Of a DNA stretch of 64,000 nt, positions 43,864 to 54,378 are shown piece by piece. The position numbers and the translations under genes were made by a program. The notes under the pieces were generated by a model. The model saw nothing but the letters and a program-made list of their open reading frames with translations, did no database searches and was not told where the DNA came from. This DNA is from Pollenia angustigena (lineage: Eukaryota; Arthropoda; Insecta; Diptera; Polleniidae). The stretch spans positions 55,242,308 to 55,306,307 of the forward strand of contig OV884056.1 in the NCBI GenBank assembly GCA_930367215.1. Reading direction: 5' to 3'. Each line of letters opens with the position of its first letter. The stretch's first letter is position 1.

Positions 43864-45314
43864 GTCTACACCTGAGATAAATATTGTGACATATATTGCA
43901 GTAAATGTCAAAATTATGTTATCTTTAATGTAGACAGCAATTTTTTGTACTTATTTATTGGCGGCAATTTAAATAATTGAAATAATTGTTAATTCATTTT
44001 CATTGACAATTATTGCTAACATAAAACGTCAAATTTGATTGACAATTGAGAAAAAAGAAGTAAAAAGTAAAAAATAGAAAGAAGCAAATTGCGTGGGAAA
44101 GAAATTAAATTTGTGAAATGGTAGCAAATTATTATTGAAGTTAAAGAATTAAATTAAAAAATTAAATAAAAACTAAAATTAATTTTTTTTTTTAAATAAA
44201 CCCTAAAATTAAATTTGCAAAAACTATTTTTGTTCATATGATTTTTTTTTTTTTTATTCGATCTTTATTCTTAAGATTTATATAAATTTGTTTAAGCTTG
44301 AGTTCTTTTTTATATAAAAAAATAATTTTACTTAATAAAAAATAAATAAATAAATTTAATAAAATTAATATTTTTATATAAAAAAAAAAACTTCAAGCTT
44401 AAACAAATTAATATACATTTGAATAATAAAGTCGAATAAGAAGGAATTTATTTATAATAAAAATAATTTTTGCAAGATAGCGTCAGTTTTTGCACTGCAC
44501 CTTTTTCCTTGATTATTTTCAAATTATGAGTTAACCTAAATACGTTTTCCCATGCTTTAACATAAGAAGAGCAATAAGAAATATTTACCCCTATCGTGAA
44601 TAACAAGTCGAATTTTTGTTCCCATGAAATTTTCATTCCCCTCGAAGGGAAAAAAGCAATCGTGAATCTCATGTGAAAAATTGTTCACGCTATCAGTTCC
44701 AGTGAATGTAAAAAAAGAATAAAGATTAGAAAAAATTAAAAATCAATGAAATTTTTGTTAAAAATATACACGTATATATTTAAAAGAAAAGTTAAAATAA
44801 TAAAGCTAAATAATTTGTATTGGGGGATACGTTGATAACAACGTTAGTTTCTTGCACTTTTTAAATTTTATGTAGTATGTATAATATTTTCCAAAATTCT
44901 GCCTCACGTCTTTCGAAATCTTCACAAATCCACCGGCAATCAACCTGGTATTTTGCATTTTGTTGACCAATATACCGGTTTGTGCTTTATTAACGGATCT
45001 AGGCGATTTATAGGAGGAACACCTGACATACATGTTCTGTTCCCTAGCAAAAATAAAGTGAGAAAATCTAAGGGAAACGTGAACAAATTACGAGGGAAAA
45101 ATCTTTTCACGATAAGGGGAATTTTTTCCCGTGAACATTTTTCACGTTATTATTCTCCTTTGAATTACCTTTTTTTCATGGGAGTTTTTCATGATCGCAA
45201 ATATGTGAAAAGGGGAATAATTACGAGGGAAATATTATTCACGATAGGGGTGATTGCTCTGTTATTCTGCCGACATTATGCAATATTGCTGAGATATTTA
45301 TCTTTGGTGTAGAC
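43864..45314. mobile_element. Foldback MITE with GTCTACACC ends, carrying an inserted MITE
   Basis: GTCTACACCTGAGATAAATA (43864) is mirrored by GATATTTATCTTTGGTGTAGAC ends near 45314. A palindromic centre lies at 44240-44445 (TTTGTTTAAGCTTGAGTTC against AACTTCAAGCTTAAACAAAT). The MITE at 44586-45252 sits in the right half. The other copy spans 26810-29312 and is split by different insertions. Confidence 0.72.
44583..45255. mobile_element. ACCCCTATCG-family MITE, copy 2, with ATT duplication
   Basis: TACCCCTATCGTGAATAACA (44586) mirrors TTCACGATAGGGGTG (ending 45252). ATT flanks both sides. The sister repeat at 26860-26890 has the uninterrupted target, AAGCAATATTGCTTTG, with a single ATT. It is inverted relative to copy 1 (9828-10461). 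The frame at 44953-45312 (119 codons) shares long stretches with the frame of copy 1. Confidence 0.9.
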
Positions 45315-45699
45315 TTGGGGTAAATTAACACTTTTCATCACCCAGGTCAGTTATGTTATAGGCGTAAGGAAAAAACGGACAGATTTTTTCAAATCATTAA
45401 AATGTAGGGACTTTCAAAAATGTGGCAAAACTGCAGATTAGGGCGGGTTGATTTGTATGGATGAAAAAAAAAATAATGAAAAATCGTATAGCAAAAACGT
45501 AGTCTACATAAAATTATCCGAAGAAACCATGGGTCTAAAATCAAACCAATTATTGTTTAGGCAAAGACGGGCATTTTTGTAGAGACCTTTTTTTAACGCG
45601 TAGAGAAAAATGGGATTTTTTCGGGCGGCGGAATTTTCTAGGTAATATGACCCAAAAGTATTAAATGGGGAATAGCCACAAGACTTTATATGAAGCGCA

Positions 45700-46900
45700 A
45701 CAACATGGTGTTTTTGAAATTTAATGGTGTTTTCTTCCTACCAAAAAAAGTAATACCTTACTAAAAGGAGCATGTAGAAAATGTGTTGCAAACCCTATAA
45801 TAATGCTATAAAAAAGTGAAATGCCTTGTTTTTAACACCTGACAATCCGTTTTTTTCTTTTAACGCTTTTTATGTTATTTTTTGATTTTTTGTTTTCTTT
45901 TAACCGGTTAAGCAATTACAAATAAATCTTCAGTTTTTTTCATTTTTGCAGTTTTTTGAAAATTGTTCACTTTAACGATTTTTAATATATATTAGACTTT
46001 GTGTAAATTCCCGCTTGGTTAACAATTTTTACCAAATTTTTTCTATTCCCTATAGTGAAAGAGACTTTTAATCAATTTTATGGAATTTTTGCAAATGTGT
46101 TTTAATATCAATCCTGAAAATTGGCCATTAAAGCCAATCATTGATTTTATAAAAAAAACCCCTATAAATAAACAGAACCCAATAAACCATAGAACGATAT
46201 GATAGCGAAAACGATATTACATTTTACGGCGTGTATAATAGTATATACTTATATTTAAAACGATATCGTTACGACATCATTTTATCAAAATATTTTTTTC
46301 CAATTTAAAAACAAACATTTGAAAAAAACCTCAAATATTTTTAAACATAATAAATTATTTTAACAAAGATTAAAATAAAAATTAAAAACAAAGTTTTTAT
46401 TAAAATATGTATGCACATTGTGATCGAATTATCCTATAAATATTACAAAAAACTGTAAGTATTAGCTATTATATTTTAAGAATTTTTCTTTCATTTAAAA
46501 AAAAATGAATTTTACCTTGTTATTAGATACATATAATATCATTATCAGTATAATAAAACGATAGTTTTTCGAAAAATTTAAAAATGCGATTTCACTATCG
46601 TTATTATTGGAAATTCTGATATCGAAAACGATATCATAATTTTATGGAAAAACGATATTATAAGGAAAGGTACAATTTAGTCCGTAAAAACTATCGTTTT
46701 CGATTCGTAAACGATTATCACTTGTGATACTTTCTATCACCTATATGATATAATTTCGATATCGTTACAATATCGCTTGGTTTACTGGGAAGACACCTGT
46801 TTTACAGGGCGCTATCAACACAGTCGATTTATACGGGGCATAAACTGATATCAATGCCTTATGCCATTATTAGAAAGAGTGATTTTAGAACAGATTTATT
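45700..46900. repeat. Diverged relative of the hAT element at 61377
   Basis: ACACCTGACAA...ACTTTTTATGT (45835-45890), TTTTTAATATATATTAGACT (45982) and the segment CAACACAGTCGATTTATACG...ATGCCATTATTA (46820-46873) have counterparts in the same order at 61600-61650, 61791 and 61898-61952. Its termini were not found. A further inverted-repeat element is inserted at 46180-46787. Confidence 0.5.
46180..46787. mobile_element. Element rich in ACGATATCGT palindromes, 608 bp
   Basis: CAATAAACCATAGAACGATA (46180) resembles the reverse complement of the right end, CAGTAAACCAAGCGATATTG (ending 46787). The interior contains many ACGATATCGTT, ACTATCGTTTTCG and AACGATAT words. The flanking 8-mers do not match. 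Confidence 0.6.
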
Positions 46901-47576
46901 CACATGCTTAAAAAATATACATATGTATTTGAAAAAAATCCAAAACGGACTAAGTCAAAAACGTATTTTTTTGTTTGGCTGATTTTTTTATATATATTTA
47001 CATATTATCAAAATAATTTTTGGGAATACAATACATATTATATAAATAGCCAAATAAAAAAGTAGGTTTTTGAATTAGTCCATTTTTAAAATTTAATATT
47101 TTGCAGATATTACATTTTTCACAATATATTGTTTGTAGCCCCAAGTATTCTCTTTAAAATGACATATAAATCATCTTCGTATGTAAAGTAGTTCTCGAGA
47201 TATTGAAGAAATAATCTCAATACATTCGGCAAATTTAAGACATTTTGAACATGACATAACTTTTGAAAAAAAATAAAACAAGTAAGAGTGTTATATTCGG
47301 CTATGTCGAATCTTATATACCCTTCACCATGATGAGATAATAACAAAAAGTTATATACATAAATAACGTTCTTTAGATAGATATAAATAAATATTAATTG
47401 AGCCACGCCAACTTTTAATTTCGTCATGCCGAAGAATATAAAAAAACAAAAAATTTAAATATGTACCTAATCCCGTTTCCTCTTTTGCCAAAGTTGATGT
47501 TTGAAATTCGTTTTATAATCTTAAAATCGTTTTTTAGAACATAAAAAAATTAAATAAAAAAAATGAAAAAAATTCT

Positions 47577-47645
47577 GTTTGGGATTCGAACTGGCAATAT
47601 CATCAGTCTCAGGAGAGAACTTAACAACTCGGCTACGAATGCTTT
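47577..47645 (-). ncRNA. tRNA-like segment (SINE head or tRNA pseudogene)
   Basis: On the minus strand TAGCCGAGTTGTTAAG resembles the A box of a Ser/Leu tRNA (TGGCCGAG.GGTTAAG), and CAGTTCGAATCCC resembles a B box (GGTTCGAATCC). The spacing is about 40 nt. Acceptor and anticodon stems cannot be drawn convincingly, so this is not a functional tRNA. A T-rich tail follows on that strand. Confidence 0.5.
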
Positions 47646-47752
47646 TACTGAAGAAGCGTTAAATTAAAATATATTGAGTCTATGAGTTTGAGTTTAAAAT
47701 ATATTGAGTCTATGAGTTTGTTTGGCGCCCTATGCTACAGTGGGAGTTAGAG

Positions 47753-47753
<1 letters not shown>

Positions 47754-47820
<67 letters not shown>

Positions 47821-47832
47821 ATATATATATAT
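47754..47832. repeat. (AT)n microsatellite
   Basis: Nearly pure AT dinucleotides for about 79 bp, with one TTTAT interruption near 47805. Confidence 0.95.
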
Positions 47833-48375
47833 GAGTTTGTTTCTTTATTTGAGCGGCATATCATATACATGCATTATGTATATGCGTAAAATTAAACATT
47901 ACAAATAAAATCCAACTTGTAGTGAAGGGAATAAAAAACAACAAAAAAAACACATTACCAAGACTGTATACCATAGCCACTGTTTGACCGTAGAAACCAA
48001 AATTTAATTGGTTTGTATGGTATGTTTATGTCGTTTTGGTAATACAGTGTTGGTATGGTAATGTCACGTCTAATTGGACCTTTAAAGTAAAAAATTTGAG
48101 GCAGTCGTGGTTTTTTACTCATATCTCAGCCATTTGTGGACCGATCTTGCTGAATTTCAATAGCAAACAATTCCGGACCATATGTGACATAAATGTATAA
48201 TATATGGCGTCTTCGGAAAATCCATTTCAACGGACACACGGACATCGTTAAATCAACTTCGCTCCTCATAGGGACCCAGATTATTTATACTTTATAGGGC
48301 CTAACATCAATATTATAAAAAATTACAAGCGGAATGACAAACATATATATACCATTTTCACCACCTGTGGTGAAG

Positions 48376-49552
48376 GGTATTCAAATTACAAACTTTTTTT
48401 CGTTCATATATGTTCCTTATAGTACAAACGGAACCTTCTCACCAAATTTCATTTAAATCAAAAGGGGATGGGTCCCACTCTTGGAAGATTTGACATGGAA
48501 TTACCCATATATTAAATGAAGTGAATTCGCCTTAAGAAAACTTAAATTTCTTGTGAAAAATATAAATTATTTGTGAGTAAAAAATTAATAACTATGAATC
48601 AGAATACGAATAAAAATAAAACGGGAAAATAAAGAAATTAATTGTAAGTTTGTTCTACGATCGCGGTGCTACGGTGCTAGAGCCATGAAAATCCTCAAAA
48701 TAAAAAGGAGCCAAGTATTTTGTCGCTCCAAGAATTTAAAGACGAAAAGAACGCTATTTTATTTAATCTTTATGCAGCAGCTATGGTGACGTAGGTGAAT
48801 AATAAATTTAAATAATAATAATTTTTAATTATGTTCCACATTTGAAAAACATTTGAGAATAACGTTTGAATGAAAGTTGATAATAAATAAAAATAATTTC
48901 CCCTTTTTTGTTGGGTATGCTATCGTTTTCAAATGATTTTCAAATCAACAAACGTTTGCATTTGAAAAAAGTTTTGATTTCAAATCATTTTCAATTTGAA
49001 ATCAAACCTCCGTGTTTGTTGGGAATTTACTAATTAGAAACTACTATTTTAAAAATAAAAAATTTATGCATAACCTAATCCGGTACATAATTTGCGAATA
49101 TGTTTTTCGTTTGCAAACAAAAATGGTTGTTTTCATTCTGAATTCGGCTTTTGAATTCCATTTTCTTCTAAACCTAATTTAATTAGTTCTTGTAAAACGT
49201 TTATTTCTTTATTTTTACAGCAGATTTGACTTGAGCAGTTTATAAAGAAGATTTTTATTCTTTCTTTTAGAAAAAAAAAGCAATTAGCACTAATTATAAA
49301 AACCGCAAACAATGAGATATTTTTTATGCGGTCATAATTTGTTGTCATTCTAAAAAAAAAAAATAAAACATTAATTGAAATTCTATTTAAACTTTTATTT
49401 CAAATTTATTTCCTTTTTAAAAGCGATTCTTGTTGTTGTAAAATTCTAAGATTTAAAAATTGAATTCAACTGTAAAATACAGTCCCACAATAATATTGTT
49501 TACACATTGTTCAATCATCGAAACAAAATAATTGTATTTATTTCCATATGTA
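48376..49552. other. No gene recognised
   Basis: AT-rich. 48905-49022 contains opposed copies of TTTTCAAATGATTTTCAAATC-like words that may be a decayed palindromic MITE. Confidence 0.4.
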
Positions 49553-49709
49553 TACAGTGCAATCTCCCGCAACGGCCAACTTCTCAAAGCGGACACCCCT
49601 TTTCTGGTCTTGTTATCGTTCCATTAAGACAGCATTGAATTCTTTTAAAAGGACATCCTTTCTTGTGCGGGTTTATTTCAATAGTTTAGCCATAATAGAT
49701 TTTACTGTA
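49553..49709. mobile_element. 153-bp pogo-like MITE
   Basis: CAGTGCAATCTCCCGCAACG (49555) and the reverse complement of the right end, CAGTAAAATCTATTATGGC, share CAGT..AATCT. TA flanks both sides (49553-49554, 49708-49709). CAGT ends with TA fit pogo/Tigger. Confidence 0.6.
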
Positions 49710-50099
49710 TAACGTTTTTGTTTTATTTATTTGTTTGTTTGAAGTAGCAAGATTGAAGTAATAATATTTTGATAAGACAGCGCTAAAAAATAAAACACAA
49801 TAAATGTCAAATTCTATGCATACAGTGCGTGACAACAAAACCGCGTCAATCAAAACGAGTGATTGACTTTGAATGCGTAAAAAAATGCAAAATAAATATA
49901 AAATACAAAAAAGAAACCTTGGAAAAGTGAAAATGTAAAAAAATGTTCGAAAAGTGAGGCAAAGTAAAAAACAAGAGCAAAAAAAAACAAGTAAAGGCCT
50001 TATTCCGTAAAACGCAGCGCACAAAAATTTCGTTGAAAGCAAAAACAAATTCAAAAATATTTTATAATCTTGTTGCTGCTTTCTATAGAAATTAGTAGT

Positions 50100-50165
50100 A
50101 GACTATCAGAGCCGGTGTTGCGGTTTCGATTCCCGCCAGAGACTCTGGGTATCTTTCCTGCAGAC
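50100..50165 (+). other. B-box-like segment, possible SINE piece
   Basis: GCGGTTTCGATTCCCGCCAG matches a tRNA T-arm/B box. No convincing A box lies upstream at tRNA spacing. Confidence 0.35.
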
Positions 50166-50258
50166 AAGCGTAAAAAAAATATTTTGCTTTAAAATTTTCA
50201 ACGCCGGAATATATGAAGTGTTTGAAATTTAAAAATTCAATATGAATTTCCGCAGAAA

Positions 50259-51163
50259 TCTATATTTGTATATTAAAATAAGTTGCATTGTGTTATTAAT
50301 TCATGTTCTCTGAAATGCGTGAACCGATTTTGTATCTGTAAAGTTCACGTGGAAGGTGACGTCAATACCAAGGTTTTTATGTATCAACGGTTTTAAATTT
50401 GGTTTATGAGTTATAGCCATTTTAGTGAACACTGCATTCATTCCGAAACATGTTTATATATTCCCATACAAATATCAACAAAATGCCCTCCATTTTGAAC
50501 TCCTCCGAAACGGCTTGTCCGATTTTTATGGAATTTTGTATGTGTATTTATTAGGTATGAGAAAAGGTCGTAGAGTATATTTTATATCACTAGAGGGCGC
50601 AATATTGCAATAGGGGTAAAAGCTCCCACTCCCCAATCTTCTAAACCGGTTTTCTTAAAATTTGGCATGCAGGCAATGTAACATCTGAAAGAGAATAAGG
50701 GATAGGGTGTGAAATAGGGTAAGAGGGCTAAAAGCTCCCCCTCCCTATATCTTCGTAACTAATCAACCGATTTTTTTTAAATTTTGCAGGCAATTAGTGT
50801 TACAGTTGGAAAGAACTATGGCCTATAGTTTTTATTATTTAGGGCGTAAAAATAGAGCAAAGGGGGTAAAAGCCCCCCTCCCTCTATCTTCTTAACTAAT
50901 CAACCGGTTTTCTTAAAATTTGGCATGCATACGCTGTAACATCGGAAAGAGAACAGGGCATTAAATATGGCAAGAGGGGTAAAAGCTCCGCCTCCCTATA
51001 TCTTCTTAACTTATCAAATAATTTTCTTGAAATTAGGCAGGCAAAAAGTGTAACATCTAGAAAGAACTATAGCCTATAATTTTTTCTTAAAATTTGGCTA
51101 GCAGACACTTGCATCTGAAAGAAATAAGTTATGTGGCAAAACAACGTTTGCCGGGCCAGCTAG
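50259..51163 (+). mobile_element. Non-autonomous Helitron, 905 bp, with tandem units
   Basis: The left end is TCTATATTTGTATATTAAAA after an A. The right end is CCAGCTAG before a T. The hairpin GGCAAAACAACGTTTGCC (51135-51152) sits just upstream of the terminus. Early sequence includes TGAACCGATTTTG, common in insect Helitrons. The body holds about four tandem units of roughly 125 bp, each with GGGTAAAAGC(T/C)CC, 'CTAATCAACCG' and AAATTTGGCATGCA. There is no coding capacity. Confidence 0.85.
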
Positions 51164-51527
51164 TCAAGAACAAAATTATATAAATATTTTTGAATTTGTT
51201 TTTGCTTTTAATGAAATTATAGGCGTTGCGTTGTGTTTTACGGAATAAGATCCTAAAAGTGCTATATTCGGCTATGCCTAATATTATATACACTTCACCA
51301 AGGTGTGATAAGAACAAAAAAGTATGTAAATACCGTTCTTTAGATATAAATAAATCAAATCTGTGCCACGCCTACTTCTCCAATCACGCCCACATTTTGT
51401 TATATGTTGTGTATTGATAACCAAGATGCTTTTAACTAATTTGAAAACTTGGGACCTTGCCGTTCTCCAGATATACAGAAATTAATAATGTCTTTGTATG
51501 GGAAGTGCCACGCTCACTTCTCTCTTT

Positions 51528-51840
51528 GATGAGATGAGAAAATCCTTGCGCCCTGCCGAAGGCCCAACCATGCTATCTATCTTGCGATTTAAAAAACCAA
51601 AACTGTAAAATTATTCGGATTTTGAAATTCGGGAATATAAAATTTAGTATTTTAAGTTTTGGGCATATAAACCCAACCCAAATTTTAAACATAATTTGCT
51701 TTGTGTTTTTTTTTTTTTTTTTTTTTTATTTTACCTTTCTTTGGGGTAAAGTAAAAACTCATTTTCAAAATGAAGAATTACCCAAAATTAAGGTCAAGTT
51801 GCATTTTATTTTAAGTGCTATTTTTTATTCACTTAACAAT
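51528..51840 (+). repeat. Relic of the 52696-53874 foldback element
   Basis: GAAAATCCTTGCGCCCTGCC, then CCAAAACTGTA..ATTATTCGGAT, TTTTGGGCATATAAAC and ACCCAAAATTAAGGTCAA match 53466-53720 in order. It is truncated at the 5' side, where it abuts the INE-1-like repeat. A T run is at 51708-51728. Confidence 0.65.
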
Positions 51841-52686
51841 GCTTTACATTTTTTATGCAGTATTTTAAAAAAAATTTGCTTAATAAATATTAAAAAAACT
51901 ATATTTACAAAAAAAAATTAAATAAAATTATTGTTGGATTTTAATTTAAATCAAAGCGAAAATTGTATTTTTACCAAACCAACTAATATTTTGCTTATAG
52001 ATACGGACAAAATCAGTTGGTGTTCTAGGGTTAAACAAACAAAAAAAATATTAAGAATTTTCTATTTTAAAAAATAATAAAAAATTCAAAAACGGAAAAA
52101 GTTCAAGTCTTATTACGTGAACAAAATGAGACATAGATCAAATGATCTATAGATCGATGAACGCATTTCGCTTTTATGCACAATTAAGTGAAGGTACCTT
52201 AGCTCTGGCAAAGTTCGTGAAAATGAGAGCAAGCCTAAATTTCTCTCATAAAGAGACAAAATTACGCAAAAGTACGAAAACAGAAAAACCACAATTTTAA
52301 GCACAAACAAAATTCAGTGTTTTGACAGTCTTTACAACACACAAAAAAAAAATGGTTCCACTTTTGAAAAATTTTATATTGGCTTTAGAAATAAACTAGT
52401 TTTACCAAAAATAAAACAAAGTAAACACTTTTACAATAACTAAAGCAGCTCCATACACTTGCAATAAAATTATTCAATTGTACGTATTGTATATTATATC
52501 GCCAATGTGTATGTGATATTGGTAGGTGGAACAATATATTGGCAACAATCAAAAGACTTTTGATTTTTATTGCACAACGTAAAGAAAGTGAAATGTGTTG
52601 GTTATATTGTACAATGATGTTTTTGTTATTTCTATATGTTATGTTCACCTTTTTATTGAATGAATGAAACCATTGTGCGACTTATT
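51841..52686. other. No gene recognised
   Basis: AT-rich spacer with no termini or coding signal. Confidence 0.4.
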
Positions 52687-53883
52687 GCATAATATGGCGG
52701 TGCGCAAAATGACCCCAGGAAATATGGCCCCAAAAGGAAAATGAAAAACGGCCCCAAAATTTTACATGAGACACAACAACACGCAATTTTGGCGCAATTT
52801 TTTTGTTTTTTTGGGGTTATTTTTCATTTTTTCGTTAGGGTGTTTTTGCATTTTAAGTGGAATGAAAAATGACCCCAATATCAAGGAATGAAAAATGGCC
52901 CCAAATAAAATCACAATTTTTACTTTGGGGCTATTTTTCATCTACTAATAAAAAATGCAAGTTTAAAGAAATGAAAAATCACCCCAAACATTTTTATACA
53001 AATTTTATAAAAACATTTTTATACAAATTTTATAAAAAATGTAAAAGTTTCTAGGGATAATATAAAAAACCAGAATTATTATACCAAAGTAGAGAAAATC
53101 CTTGCCGGTTATGCAGAGATGCTTTAGTTAGCGAAGCCGGTGTTTGTTATACCATAGAGGAAAAAATCCTTGAGCCCGGCTGAAGGCCGTCTATTACGAG
53201 AAGAGTTCGTTATACCATAGAAAAGAAAATCCTTGCGCCCGGCCGAAGGCCGGCTATGTTGTGAAGCTTTAGTGAGCGAAGCCAGTGTTCGTTATACCAA
53301 AGAGAAGAAAATCATTTCACCCGGCCGAAGGCCGGCTATACAGACAAGCTTTAGTTAGCGAAGCCAGTGTTCGTTATACCATAGAGAAAAAAATCCTTGC
53401 GCCCGGCCGAAGGCCGGCTATAACGTAGAGCTTTAGTAAGCAAAGCCAGTGTTCGTTATACCATAGAGAAAAAAATCCTTGTGCATGGCCGAAAGCCCAA
53501 CCGTGCTATCAATCGTACGCTTTTTAAAACCAAAACTGTATAATTATCCGGATTTTGAAATCGGGATTCTAAATTTGGGATTTTTAGTTTTGGGCATATG
53601 AACTCCACCGAAAATGTTAAATGTCACTTTCTTTGCGTTCTTTTTTGGGGTTAAAATTCATTATAAATTTTGAGGTGATTTTTCATAATGAAGAATAACC
53701 CCAAATTTAGGGTCATATTTCATTTTATTTTTAGGGTTATTTTTCATTTTTTTGGGGAAATTTTTCATTAAAAAAATGGGGCCATATTGCATTATGAAAA
53801 ATAGTCCCAAATTTGGGGTCAATTTTCATTTATTTTTTGGGGCCATATTTCCTGGGGCCATATTTCGCAGCGCCGCATAATAT
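52687..53883. mobile_element. Foldback/Mutator-like element with 9-bp duplication, 1179 bp
   Basis: GGCGGTGCGCAAAATGACCC (52696) aligns with the reverse complement of the right end, GGCGCTGCGAAATATGGCCC (ending 53874). CCAGGAAATATGGCCCCAAA follows in both. GCATAATAT, 9 bp, flanks both sides exactly. The arms repeat GAAAAATGACCCCAAA many times, and the centre is an 82-bp minisatellite (53083-53499). A 9-bp duplication with GG...CC ends fits Mutator-like or foldback elements. It has no transposase. The 144-codon frame leaving the right end is low complexity. Confidence 0.82.
53083..53499 (+). repeat. 82-bp minisatellite, about 5.5 units
   Basis: Units begin ACCATAGAGAAAAAAATCC. They carry the hairpin CCCGGCCGAAGGCCGGC and end AGCGAAGCCAGTGTTCGTTAT. 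Units 3, 4 and 5 are full length (82 bp); the first, second and last are diverged or shortened. GC content is clearly above the surroundings. Confidence 0.9.
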
Positions 53884-54378
53884 AGGACAAAATGGAAATA
53901 AATTGGCGAATATCATTTACAATAATATTGCAAGTGTATGTATGGTCCGCTTAACATTACTTTTCCCTAATATTTCAGTACAAAACTTTCTATTTAAGTA
54001 CATTATTTTATACCAAAACACTTTTTCCGGAATTTGGATCATGAACTTTTTTTTCTTTGCCTTTTTTGTTTTGTTTATGTTTTACAGCTGTTTGACAATT
54101 TGCACTAAGAAAAAAGGCTGGGCTGTTTCATGCTCTCATTTACACAAATTTAAAATACGGGAACGCTTTTCGTGCAAATTGGGATCCCGAGGTAGAGTAA
54201 AGAAACAGAGCTCTAATTTTAAAGTAAAGGAAAAAAAACGACCCTAAATAGAAAAGCAGCAAGGCACACACAAATTACAAAATTTTATTTTTGTATGGAA
54301 ATCGCGATTTTTATCAATTCAAATTTCTCAGTAAATTATGAATAAAATCAAAAGTTGTGCACCGATTACAATGAAATA
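53884..54378. other. No gene recognised
   Basis: A plus-strand frame continues from the foldback element to 54247. It encodes Phe- and Lys-rich sequence of no known family. Confidence 0.4.

Larger units (their letters stand above)
47278..48375 (+). repeat. INE-1-like dispersed repeat, family B, with insertions
   Basis: ACAAGTAAGAGTGTTATATT is followed by the hairpin TTCGGCTATGTCGAA and TATATACCCTTCACCA. The sequence then follows the family to about 47430. It resumes at CTCATATCTCAGCCATTTGT (48118) and closes with CACCACCTGTGGTGAAGGG and TATTCAAAT at about 48372. Between lie a tRNA-like segment, a short tandem repeat (TTGAGTCTATGAGTTTG, three times) and an AT microsatellite. Confidence 0.72.
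49992..51257. mobile_element. Long-TIR element, 1258 bp, carrying a Helitron
   Basis: GGCCTTATTCCGTAAAACGC (49996) is mirrored by GTTTTACGGAATAAGATCC (ending 51253). The inverted repeat extends about 85 bp inward (GCAAAAACAAATTCAAAAAT on both). TAAA flanks both sides (49992-49995, 51254-51257). A Helitron (50259-51163) and a B-box-like segment (50100-50160) fill the interior. Confidence 0.8.
49985..51527 (+). repeat. INE-1-like repeat, family B, split at its 5' end
   Basis: AACAAGTAAA at about 49986-49995 is the 5' end. The rest resumes at 51254 with TAAAAGTGCTATATTCGGCT and continues through CACGCCCACATTTTGTTA and TTGCCGTTCTCCAGATATAC. The 1258-bp element between them explains the gap. The copy at 47278 supplies the unbroken form. 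Confidence 0.72.

Noticed and set aside
47577..47645. A possible functional tRNA gene on the minus strand
   Set aside because: A and B boxes are recognisable but the acceptor and anticodon stems do not pair; kept only as a tRNA-like segment.
53083..53499. Regular repeats that might suggest a CRISPR array
   Set aside because: The 82-bp units are contiguous with no unique spacers, lie inside a transposable element, and the DNA is eukaryotic.
53813..54247. 144-codon plus-strand frame
   Set aside because: It starts inside the right arm of the foldback element, is dominated by Phe, Tyr and Lys, and shows no domain.
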